Of a stretch of 64,000 bases of DNA, positions 1 to 8,988 are shown in pieces. The position numbers and the translations under genes are program-made. Under the pieces are notes generated by a model. That model saw nothing but the letters and a program-made list of their open reading frames with translations, did no database searches and was not told the origin of the DNA. Source of the DNA: Psychrobacter sp. JB385 (lineage in GTDB: Bacteria > Pseudomonadota > Gammaproteobacteria > Pseudomonadales > Moraxellaceae); NCBI RefSeq assembly GCF_900163785.1, contig NZ_FUKN01000010.1, positions 1 through 64,000 on the forward strand, written 5' to 3'. The first letter of the stretch is position 1; each line of letters begins with the position of its first letter.

Positions 1-3000
1 ACCTGCTGCCACTGTCACCATCACCATAGACACGGTCGCCCCTGATGCGCCAGTGAGTGTCACCGTTGGCAACGATGATGGTTTCATCAATGCAGCAGAA
101 GTGGATGTAGATGGCAATGTCGACGTTATCGTCGGCCTGCCTGACAATGCAGTCGCTGGTGATACCGTGATTGTCAATGGGGTTGAACAAGGCGTGACGC
201 CTGATGACATTGTAAACGGCACCGTCACCGTTAAAGTACCAGCCCCTGTCAATGGTGACGTACTTGAGGTCACCGCCACCATTACCGATGCGGCGGGTAA
301 CGTATCGGGTGCCTTAACAGACACGGCTGGTGTGGTCGACATCATAGCCCCTAATGCCCCAACGATTGATACGCCCATCGCCATTGATGACATCGTCAAT
401 GACGCTGAAGCCACCGCAGGCTTTACTGTCACAGGTACAGGCATTGACGGTGACACCATCACCTTAAGTAACGCAGCAGGGGGCGTGATTGGCACGGCCA
501 CTGTGATAGGCGGCACATGGAGCATTGCCGTTGATCAAGCGGATGTGGATGCCATGGGTGAGGGGTCAGAGGCCTTAAGCGCCACCGCCACCGACCCTGC
601 TGGGAATACAGGACCTGCTGCCACTGTCACCATCACCATAGACACGGTCGCCCCTGATGCGCCAGTGGTGGACATTGCAGAAGCTGCTGGTGGTGTGAAT
701 GCCGATGAATTTGTAGATGGCGTTCAGACCCAAGTGACTATACCGACTGGCACCTTAGCAGGCGATACCATCACCTTGACCGTGACGCCAACAGATGGTG
801 GTGATGTTACCAACACAACCTATGAGGTCACAGACGCTGATATCATTAGTGGTGTGGCTGAGGTCACCATTCCAAATGGCATGGATGGTGTCAGTATGAA
901 TGGCAACTATAGTGTAGTAGCTACTGTGACAGATAGCGCTGGTAATGTTAGTGCTCCAAGTAATGTTGCTAATTTTGATCTGAATACCACTTTTGATGCT
1001 CGAGACGATTCAGATACTTTGGATCTAGGTGAGTTACAAGAAACCACTTATGATCCGGTAACTGGATCTGGTTTAGTCATACTTGGTGCTCTTGAAGGTA
1101 GCGATGGTATAGAGAGTGGTCTTGGCTTTACAGTTAATGAAGGTACGAGTGGTACTGTAACTATCGGAGTCCAACAGACTGCACTAGTACAAGTAGCTGA
1201 TGCGATTAGTCTAGAGATTTATGATGATCAGGGTAATCTTCTTTACATCGCTGCTAATGAAAACAACCCACTTGTAGGTAACGTTCTTGGCTTAGAGGTT
1301 TTAGGTTTAACAAACAACGCTGGCGGTTTGACAGCAACTATATCTGGTCTAGAGCCAGGTGACTATACGATAGTAGTTAGTAAAGATGATAGCTTATTAA
1401 CAGAGTTAGTAAATGGTCTCACGTTAGCTGAGCTAGGTGAAGCTGGTGTAGTATTAGGACCTGAAAACCAAGATCTCATTTTAGATGCAGTAGGAGATGC
1501 GCTAGGCCCTCTTGGTGATTTAGTTGTCGGACTTCTTGAGCCAATTCTCACACCATTGCTCTCTTTACCTGATGGTCTAGGACTTGAGGAATTAGAGGAT
1601 ACTCTTGAGGGCTTAGATTTAGGTCTAGGTGTAGGTTTAACGGTTACACAAATTGATCAAATACTTGATAATGTAGTTGCGCCATTACTCAGTAATATCT
1701 TAACGTTACTCGAAACGACCGACATCACAGCCACAGTGACTGAGTTCGACTATGCTAACAATACTGTAATCACAGGTAATGTTATTGACCCTAATCCGGG
1801 GGCAGAAGGTGAGGATGGTGAAGATACGGTTACTCCTGATACGACAGTTACTGACATAGGCAGTAATAGCAATCAGGTAGAGCCCACATCTGAAACAGTC
1901 GATGGTATAACGGTATTTACCATACAAGGTCAGTACGGTGTTTTAATTATCGATGAAAATGGTGACTATACTTATACTGCAAACGGTGATTTTGCATCAT
2001 TAGGTCAGTCGGAGACATTTACTTATACGGTTTCTGATGGCATCACTAGTGATACGGCACAATTAGTTATCAATATCGATGCTACGACACCACCTGTAGA
2101 TGCAGTAGATGATCTTGGTACAGCAGAGATAGTCGTTACGCCTATCACGACTACTGAGACTTTATCCAACTCAGCGACATCAGTGTTGAGCCTCCTTGGC
2201 GCTGGTAATATTCAAACTGCAGTTGATTTCAATATTGCGGAGAACAGTACAGGCTCTGCAATAATTGATATTTCTGCCACTGGAGCAGTTGATGTTCTAA
2301 ACAGTAGTAGCTTAGCTCTACAGGTAAGAGATGCTAGTGGAACCTTTGTTAACGTTGGTAACTCTAATACCAATACTGGTTTGATTGATGTGCTTGGCCT
2401 CTTTGGTACGAATGCACGTTACGAGATATCAGACCTACCAGCTGGTGAATACCGTCTTATAGGTTATGTTAATCCGGCAGTTGGCGTTATCACAACTGGT
2501 ACCATAACAGCCACGGTCACTGAAACAGATTTATCATCTGTAGCATCTATAGACACATTAGCTGCTGAAGGTAATGTGATCGATGAAAATGACGCAGCAA
2601 CATCTGATACGATAGTTACTTCAGTTGAGTTTGATGGTCAATCATTCAGTATTGATGGTACAACGTCTATCATAGGTGATCATGGTACGTTAATCATAGA
2701 CGCTACTGGTGCTTATACTTATACACCGAACTCTAGTCTTGTTGAGATCGGTCAAACAGACGTATTTACCTATACTATTGTTGATACGGTCACTAATAGT
2801 ACCGATAGTGCCACACTAACCGTCGGTATCGAAAGTGACTACCCCGCAGTCAACTTCCCAATCGATGCGGTAGATGATGTAGCAACTACAGAACTGATTG
2901 TGAATCCACTAGTGACAACGCAAACCATATCTTTATATGATGATGTAGCTATTGCTGGCACTGCAGAAGTTTCACAACAGTTTACGATTACTGGCGACTC

Positions 3001-4030
3001 AGGATCAGCAGTCTTTAGCGTCGCGTCAAGTGCTTTATTAGGCGGTACTGACCTCATTGTAGAAGTACAAGCTGGCGCTTTTTGGTTAGAGGTTGCTGAT
3101 CAGGCGGATGCTGGGGTGCTTGAGCTGGGAAGTCTATTGGGGGATCGCTTAGTTCTGACGTTAGACAATCTAGATCCAGGTAATTATCGTGTGATCACTA
3201 GAGCAAGTGGAGTAGGTGCTAGCGTGACTCTGAATGGGTCTGTGACGTCAGTAGATTCAGATGTCGCAGGCACTTACGGCTCGCAAGCTGCGGTTGGCAA
3301 TGTTATCAGTGAAAATGATGATGTCACTTTATCGACTGTTGTATCGTCAGTCGATGGTACAAACGTTATTGGTGCCACTGTTATTGACGGCTTATACGGT
3401 ACGCTAACGATTAAACCAGATGGCTCGTATTTCTATCAACCTGATCCAGATACTAACGTTATCAATCAAGTAGAAACGTTTGAATACACGATACTTGATG
3501 GTTTTAATAATACCGATACAGCCACACTGACCATTAATATTACGAGTGATTGGCCTGCACCAGCGCCAGTTACTGCAGACAGTATGCCATTCGATGATGG
3601 TTTTATATTTGCTGATGATAGCAGTGATGACACTATCGAGCTACCTGATACATCATTGACTTTATCAGATGAAGGGCTTGATGTTCTGAGTTTTGAGGGC
3701 GCAGATCAAGTGATTAGCTTAGCGGATCTTATTCAACCTGAAACGCTTGATATCATCGATATCAGTGGCTTGGGTGCGAATACCTTGAACGTGGCGGCTG
3801 AAGATATGAGTTCCACTCTTTATATCAAAGGTGATAGTGATGATACCGTTGATTTAGGCGGCGCTGGCGATGACCTTAGTGATACCGATGGCGCTGGTAA
3901 TCCCTCAAGTTGGATCGATACAGGAGTGGATGTCACAGATACGGGTGGACATGCATATAATGTATGGCAATTAGACAATGATATATCTACTCAGATGTAC
4001 ATTGATACGAATATTACGAATGTTATCTAA
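1..4030 (+). CDS. Bap/BapA-type giant surface adhesin, 3' part (5' end outside window)
   Basis: The reading frame is open from the left edge, so this is the C-terminal part of a longer protein; no start codon should be assigned here. The first ~320 residues are bacterial Ig-like repeats of about 100 residues that end in a T-V-A-P-D-A-P linker. The 55 bases at the left edge recur exactly at 613-667. Downstream, three large modules begin with D-A-(V/R)-D-D (near 994, 2095 and 2863) and the blocks carry VCBS-like G-T-L-x-I-x-x-x-G-x-Y-x-Y motifs. The end is acidic and glycine-rich, finishing in a hydrophobic stretch typical of type I secretion targets. The family mediates biofilm and surface attachment and is exported by TolC/ABC/HlyD systems such as the one at 8989-14021. 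Codon choice becomes more AT-rich after about 950. The family assignment is firm; the ligand is unknown. Confidence 0.9.
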   Translation, partial: PAATVTITIDTVAPDAPVSVTVGNDDGFINAAEVDVDGNVDVIVGLPDNAVAGDTVIVNGVEQGVTPDDIVNGTVTVKVPAPVNGDVLEVTATITDAAGNVSGALTDTAGVVDIIAPNAPTIDTPIAIDDIVNDAEATAGFTVTGTGIDGDTITLSNAAGGVIGTATVIGGTWSIAVDQADVDAMGEGSEALSATATDPAGNTGPAATVTITIDTVAPDAPVVDIAEAAGGVNADEFVDGVQTQVTIPTGTLAGDTITLTVTPTDGGDVTNTTYEVTDADIISGVAEVTIPNGMDGVSMNGNYSVVATVTDSAGNVSAPSNVANFDLNTTFDARDDSDTLDLGELQETTYDPVTGSGLVILGALEGSDGIESGLGFTVNEGTSGTVTIGVQQTALVQVADAISLEIYDDQGNLLYIAANENNPLVGNVLGLEVLGLTNNAGGLTATISGLEPGDYTIVVSKDDSLLTELVNGLTLAELGEAGVVLGPENQDLILDAVGDALGPLGDLVVGLLEPILTPLLSLPDGLGLEELEDTLEGLDLGLGVGLTVTQIDQILDNVVAPLLSNILTLLETTDITATVTEFDYANNTVITGNVIDPNPGAEGEDGEDTVTPDTTVTDIGSNSNQVEPTSETVDGITVFTIQGQYGVLIIDENGDYTYTANGDFASLGQSETFTYTVSDGITSDTAQLVINIDATTPPVDAVDDLGTAEIVVTPITTTETLSNSATSVLSLLGAGNIQTAVDFNIAENSTGSAIIDISATGAVDVLNSSSLALQVRDASGTFVNVGNSNTNTGLIDVLGLFGTNARYEISDLPAGEYRLIGYVNPAVGVITTGTITATVTETDLSSVASIDTLAAEGNVIDENDAATSDTIVTSVEFDGQSFSIDGTTSIIGDHGTLIIDATGAYTYTPNSSLVEIGQTDVFTYTIVDTVTNSTDSATLTVGIESDYPAVNFPIDAVDDVATTELIVNPLVTTQTISLYDDVAIAGTAEVSQQFTITGDSGSAVFSVASSALLGGTDLIVEVQAGAFWLEVADQADAGVLELGSLLGDRLVLTLDNLDPGNYRVITRASGVGASVTLNGSVTSVDSDVAGTYGSQAAVGNVISENDDVTLSTVVSSVDGTNVIGATVIDGLYGTLTIKPDGSYFYQPDPDTNVINQVETFEYTILDGFNNTDTATLTINITSDWPAPAPVTADSMPFDDGFIFADDSSDDTIELPDTSLTLSDEGLDVLSFEGADQVISLADLIQPETLDIIDISGLGANTLNVAAEDMSSTLYIKGDSDDTVDLGGAGDDLSDTDGAGNPSSWIDTGVDVTDTGGHAYNVWQLDNDISTQMYIDTNITNVI

Positions 4031-4059
4031 TATTCGGTAATTGTATTTATAAATTCAAA

Positions 4060-4086
4060 ACGCTCTCGAAATGGGGGCGTTTTTTG
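4060..4086 (+). terminator. Rho-independent terminator after the adhesin
   Basis: An 8-bp stem with two G-T pairs (ACGCTCTC / GGGGGCGT) and a five-base loop is followed by a run of six T. It lies 30 bases after the adhesin stop codon and separates it from the ligase fusion gene. Confidence 0.85.
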
Positions 4087-4208
4087 TATCGTATTTCTAA
4101 TTTTTCAAATATAGTTAAGGGGTATTCAAAAGTAGCGATTCAATATAATTGCTTGATATTTACGTTGATTAAAAAACAGCATGAAAAAATAAAAAGGATA
4201 ATAAAAAC

Positions 4209-7200
4209 ATGGATGAGCCTATAAAAATAAAGCGTTTGATGAGTCATCTAGCAGACAACCTTCCAGCCATTTATGACCGTTGGATACAAACTCATATTGC
4301 TCATATAGACAATAAAAATAATATAAAAGCGAGTAGCACGGACACTTTACCTGGTACTTTTGTTCTATCTATATCTGATGGGTATAAAAAAGCCAAAACA
4401 GTTACTTTCATCGTTGATGACTTGATAAAAGCAGATAAAACCGATAGCGCCAATCGCTTTGCAGATTTTGACAAAATACTACCTATCATTCACGCAAAAG
4501 TAGACAAACTCTCAGCAAAGTTTGACGCACCAATGGTGTGGCTGCGACTTGAGTGGCTGCATCAGGCAACATTCACAACGTGGACAGATTTACAGCAAGA
4601 TTTAAAACGCTTTAAAAGAAATTACTATCGCTCAGGTATTGCGTTTGAAGGCATACGTGAGCCATGGTTATTGCTGACAGAAATGGAGCTAAATGCCAAT
4701 GCTTGTCTCTATGCAGGAAATACTGTGGCTCATGCACAGGTAAATAATACTAATCTTGATGTCTACTTTAAGGCGCGCCATGGTAGCAGCCAAATACCCA
4801 ATTTTCGTGATGATTTACCAGTAATTAGTTTCAACACAGCGGGTGTGTTCCTTGATGGCGATACGGGTGATTGTCACAATCTTGATATAAAGCCACGATT
4901 TAAAGGTCACCGCAAGCTGTTGCCGCTCTCAGCTGATACGACTCACCCTATCATTGAGCAGTCCACGCAGTATTTAGCCAGACAAGTCCAGCCTTCGGGC
5001 CAGTATGTCTATGGATATTTTCCTTGTTTTAATCGCAAGATAAATACTTACAATAGCTTGCGTCATGCCAGTAGTACTTATGCATTAATTGAAGGTTATG
5101 AAGCCTGTCGTGGTTTTAGTCATCTTAATAGTTCTAACAGTTTAGATAGCGTAAATATAGCTATGCCTGCCAAGTTAAGTTTGACTGAGATGCAGAACAA
5201 TATTGATGGCTCAATGAGCTATCTGACTCATCAATTGATTCACACCTATGATGACAAAGCGTATGTCATAGATACAGGTGGCGAGATCAAACTGGGCGCC
5301 AATGCAGTCGCAATATTGGCAATCGTCAAGTATTTGCAGGTATTTGCAGAGACACCATTGGTAAGTGAATACCGTGATTTGGCCAAGAAGTTAGCGCTGG
5401 GCATCACTGAGATGCAGCAAGAAGACGGCAGCTTCGTGCACGTATTACATAAAGATTTAACCCTCAAAGCAAAACATCGCATCATTTATTATGACGGTGA
5501 GGCTGCATTTGCGCTCATGCGCTTATATGGTTTAACCAAAGATGAGCGCTGGCTAAACTGCGTGACTCGTGCTTTTGATTATTTTATCGAAGCCAAGCAT
5601 CACCGTGCTCATGATCATTGGCTGTCTTACTGCTCAAACGAGCTCATTATCTATAAGCCCGAAAAAAAGTATTTTCAGTTTGCGGTCAATAATATCGCAG
5701 GCTATACCGATTTTATCAAAAATCGCATCACCACGTTTCCGACCCTGCTTGAGCTGTCGATGGCATTTCACAAAATGCTATTGAAACTTGATGAGCATCC
5801 AGAGTTCCATGACGTATTAGTAGGTTTTGATACTCAGCATTTTTATCAAGCCTTACATGCGCGCGCCAATCATTTAATGAATGGCTTTTTCTTTCCCGAG
5901 ATGGCAATGTTTTATAAAGCGCCGCAGACTATTTTGCATGGGTTTTTTATCCGTCATCATTCATTTAGAGTGCGTATTGATGATGTGGAGCATTACCTAT
6001 CAGGATTGATTGCGTATCAATATTTTTTAAAAACAGGTCAATATCCAAAAGTCGCGACAAAAAAATTTCGAAGTGCCAACCAGATAGCCACTAAAAACAA
6101 TGGAGAAACGTTGCCTCGAACACAGGCAGACAGCCCAAAATTAAAGCAATCTGTATTAATACCTCATGCGCTTGTAGCGGCAACCAAAGGTAGGTGGCTG
6201 GTCACACCAGCAGAGGATTGGTCAGCGACAGGGATTTGCATTTGGCCACCCAGTTTTGAGTCAGGTCACATAATAGTGGCTCGAGGTAAGACAATGGATG
6301 TGGGTTATCTCTCGAAAAAAACGGTGGCATCTTTAGTAAAAAGGGGCGCTGCTGCGATCATCACTGATGATATGGAAGCCTATAGAGACATGGGCATCCC
6401 TGTATTGTACGTACGCAATGTGCGTCAAGCGACGATAGATATTGGTCGTTATGCTCGGCAGGCGTTTAATGGTCAAGTCATTGGCATCACGGGTAGCGCA
6501 GGGAAGACCACGACCGTCCACATGTTGGCGCATACCCTAAATAGTTTTGGCGAGGCTCATTACACGCAGTCTAGTGCAAATTTGCCCGTCGGTATCGCAT
6601 GGAACTTGGCCTGTATGCCGCCATGTAATGACTACTGGGTGTTAGAAATGGCGATTGGGTCTATGTCTGTCAATACCGATTTGGTGCGTCCTCATGTGGC
6701 GTTGATTACCAATATTGCACCAGCGCATCTTGAGTATCATCATAATACCGATAATATCGCGCTCAAAAAATCGCGTATTTTTGAAGGCATGGCACCAGGT
6801 TCTTTAGCCATCGTATGCCGAGATATTGAACAGTATGAATTGATTGAACGTCTCGCACGCATTTGGGGTATTCGTGTCATTAGCTATGGCAAGCATGAAG
6901 ACGCTGTCATTAGACTAGTAAACTATGGCCAAGAAGACGGACAAGCACAGACAGCAATAGACCATAAGACTTATACGCTGAGTCTGTCAGCCCGTGGTCA
7001 GCATATGGTTCTGAATGCAATGGCTATTTTAGCGGTGGCTCAGCATTATCATTTATCAATTGATAACGCTATCACTAGATTGGAATTTTTTACAGCCGTT
7101 GCTGGACGTGGACAAGTACTTGATACCACTTATCAGGGCCGAGCAATCACGCTCTATGATGACGCATATAACGCCAACCCACTCTCCATGCAATCGGCGT

Positions 7201-8354
7201 TCGAAACCTTTGAGCAGTTAGCGGTACCCGCGCATCAAAAAATACTGATTTTGGGCGATATGCTGGAGCTTGGTAATGACAGTCGCAAATATCATTTAAC
7301 ACTGGCGCCCATTATCGAAGCGATGAATTTTAGAGTGTTGCTTTTGGTTGGTAAGCACATGAAAGTATTGGCAGACCAGCTTAAATTATCAAATATACAT
7401 GCTTATTATGCCGAAGATACGCAAACGCTAGCGACTCAAATACCTAGTTTTATTAAAAAAAATGACCATGTTTTTATCAAAGCCTCTAACGGTATTGGTC
7501 TTAATAAACTGTTTTTAAGGGAGCAAAACGATGCCGTGCAAAATCAAGACACAGACTCTGCTGAGCTAAAAAATAGGCTGTTAACAGAGGTTAAAACGAA
7601 TGCTGCCATATTGGTGGAACGTTTTGAGTTAGACGAATATCAGTTTAGCGAACATAAAGTTATAACGTCTGTCCAACCAAACACTCCAAAAATGATGGCG
7701 TCACTGGCGAAACTAATGACCGTCATGCTGATATTGGACAAAGTCAAACAGGACAATATTGACCCAGCGCAAACGCTCATTGAGATGCCTGTGGATTTAT
7801 TAAAAGGCAGTAGTGAGTATCATCAGTTTTATAAAAAAGGGGAGAAAATCCCATTAATCATACTTATTAAATCTGCTTTAATCGCCAGCTCTAATGAGGC
7901 CGCCTTTGCTTTGGCTTGCTGGCATTCTGGTAGCGAAACCAATTTTGTGCCGCATATGGTTCGTAAATCGCACTTGCTTGGTCTCACGCAAAGCCATTGG
8001 AGCAGTTGTACAGGACTTGAACGACGGGCTTATACCACGGCCCAAGACATGAGTACGCTTGCAAAAGTGTTTATCAGTCAATACGCAGTAATTGCTTCCT
8101 ACTGCTCTTTGCAAGCTTTTACACATAATAATAAAAAAGTTTTTAATACCAATAAATTGATACGTTCTTATCCAAACATTAAAGGATTAAAAACGGGCAA
8201 TCTGGTTGGTATTGGCTCTAATTTAATCAATTATTGGGTGGATAAGGACGTTCATTACCTCAGTATTGTTTTGGAGGCTGAAAATCGAGAGACTTGCTAT
8301 GCATTGTCTGAAAGAATAATGGAGATGTGTGTTCAACCTATTATGCGAACATAA
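4209..8354 (+). CDS. Three-part protein: helical N-terminal domain + MurF-like Mur ligase + S11 DD-peptidase
   Basis: 1381 residues with no signal peptide and no obvious membrane segment. Residues ~1-620 look like an alpha/alpha toroid (repeated helices, Q-Q-E-D-G-S-F, Y-Y-D-G-E-A-A-F); I do not recognise the family. Residues ~640-1110 are a complete MurF-type ligase: P-loop GITGSAGKTT at 759-768, DAYNANP at 985-991, GDMLELG at 1016-1022. Residues ~1140-1380 carry all three S11 (D-Ala-D-Ala carboxypeptidase) motifs in order: SLAK at 1165-1168, SSN at 1227-1229, KTG at 1328-1330. MurF normally adds D-Ala-D-Ala to UDP-MurNAc-tripeptide in the cytoplasm, while S11 enzymes act in the periplasm. 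With no export signal all domains should sit in the cytoplasm. It lies between an adhesin and its likely secretion genes. A frameshift or assembly join is unlikely, because one frame is open throughout. Domain calls for the last two parts are strong; the substrate is unknown. Confidence 0.85.
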   Translation: MDEPIKIKRLMSHLADNLPAIYDRWIQTHIAHIDNKNNIKASSTDTLPGTFVLSISDGYKKAKTVTFIVDDLIKADKTDSANRFADFDKILPIIHAKVDKLSAKFDAPMVWLRLEWLHQATFTTWTDLQQDLKRFKRNYYRSGIAFEGIREPWLLLTEMELNANACLYAGNTVAHAQVNNTNLDVYFKARHGSSQIPNFRDDLPVISFNTAGVFLDGDTGDCHNLDIKPRFKGHRKLLPLSADTTHPIIEQSTQYLARQVQPSGQYVYGYFPCFNRKINTYNSLRHASSTYALIEGYEACRGFSHLNSSNSLDSVNIAMPAKLSLTEMQNNIDGSMSYLTHQLIHTYDDKAYVIDTGGEIKLGANAVAILAIVKYLQVFAETPLVSEYRDLAKKLALGITEMQQEDGSFVHVLHKDLTLKAKHRIIYYDGEAAFALMRLYGLTKDERWLNCVTRAFDYFIEAKHHRAHDHWLSYCSNELIIYKPEKKYFQFAVNNIAGYTDFIKNRITTFPTLLELSMAFHKMLLKLDEHPEFHDVLVGFDTQHFYQALHARANHLMNGFFFPEMAMFYKAPQTILHGFFIRHHSFRVRIDDVEHYLSGLIAYQYFLKTGQYPKVATKKFRSANQIATKNNGETLPRTQADSPKLKQSVLIPHALVAATKGRWLVTPAEDWSATGICIWPPSFESGHIIVARGKTMDVGYLSKKTVASLVKRGAAAIITDDMEAYRDMGIPVLYVRNVRQATIDIGRYARQAFNGQVIGITGSAGKTTTVHMLAHTLNSFGEAHYTQSSANLPVGIAWNLACMPPCNDYWVLEMAIGSMSVNTDLVRPHVALITNIAPAHLEYHHNTDNIALKKSRIFEGMAPGSLAIVCRDIEQYELIERLARIWGIRVISYGKHEDAVIRLVNYGQEDGQAQTAIDHKTYTLSLSARGQHMVLNAMAILAVAQHYHLSIDNAITRLEFFTAVAGRGQVLDTTYQGRAITLYDDAYNANPLSMQSAFETFEQLAVPAHQKILILGDMLELGNDSRKYHLTLAPIIEAMNFRVLLLVGKHMKVLADQLKLSNIHAYYAEDTQTLATQIPSFIKKNDHVFIKASNGIGLNKLFLREQNDAVQNQDTDSAELKNRLLTEVKTNAAILVERFELDEYQFSEHKVITSVQPNTPKMMASLAKLMTVMLILDKVKQDNIDPAQTLIEMPVDLLKGSSEYHQFYKKGEKIPLIILIKSALIASSNEAAFALACWHSGSETNFVPHMVRKSHLLGLTQSHWSSCTGLERRAYTTAQDMSTLAKVFISQYAVIASYCSLQAFTHNNKKVFNTNKLIRSYPNIKGLKTGNLVGIGSNLINYWVDKDVHYLSIVLEAENRETCYALSERIMEMCVQPIMRT

Positions 8355-8988
8355 ATTTTGAGTGATTTTTATAAGGATTTACCAATTTATCAAACCTTCT
8401 GTGTGTTGAGGTTTGATTATTTAAATTATTGGTGCTTAAATTTTACGACCAACACCGATTTTATTTTCTCTTAAGGATTCGCCATGTCTTTTATTCAAAA
8501 AATCACATATATGCTTAATTATCAATAAAAAATGGACAATAATAAGAGTGTAATGCCAACAATATATTGTCGTAGCCCCTGTCTATAAAGGCGTAGCAAG
8601 TAATAAAACATGACGCTGGTAGCATGGTGTCTATTTTATATTGACTTGACTGCATCTTGTTTTATCAAAATTATACTGAAAATTACTCATGCATTTTATT
8701 TTTTATAATAGTAGATTAATAGTTGAGTCTGCAAGCCTATGACTAGATATAAAAAATTCTGCTTAAAATTCTATAGATTCATCAGGTTACTTCGTATTAA
8801 TTTTTCTATCATTCATATCTCTTTATACCCATCTGTTATTAAGCCCAATCTCGGCTGATTTATTGCTTTAAACATTTCTTTAGCCAGTATATGATTGTTT
8901 TATACTCTAAGTTTTAGTAAGGTTTAACACACAAAAGCTAAACACTTAATCAAGCGCATTTTTATAGGGCTAGCTACTGAAACTTAAT
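8355..8988. other. 634-base AT-rich intergenic region
   Basis: No gene of normal size is seen on either strand. It holds a hairpin just after the fusion gene (8390-8416) and a 14-codon reading frame at 8484-8528 with an AAGGA ribosome site eight bases before its ATG. The rest is AT-rich and probably holds the promoter of the secretion operon that starts at 8989; I could not choose a -35/-10 pair with confidence. Confidence 0.5.
8390..8422 (+). terminator. Possible terminator after the ligase-peptidase gene
   Basis: A perfect 8-bp stem (TCAAACCT / AGGTTTGA) with an 11-base loop lies 36 bases after the stop codon and is followed by TTATTTAAATTATT rather than a clean T run. It may be a weak terminator. 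Confidence 0.45.

Noticed and set aside
1..4030. The Ig-repeat region as a CRISPR or transposon-type repeat
   Set aside because: Repeats are in frame, encode Ig-like domains and have a period of whole domains; no spacers or inverted ends.
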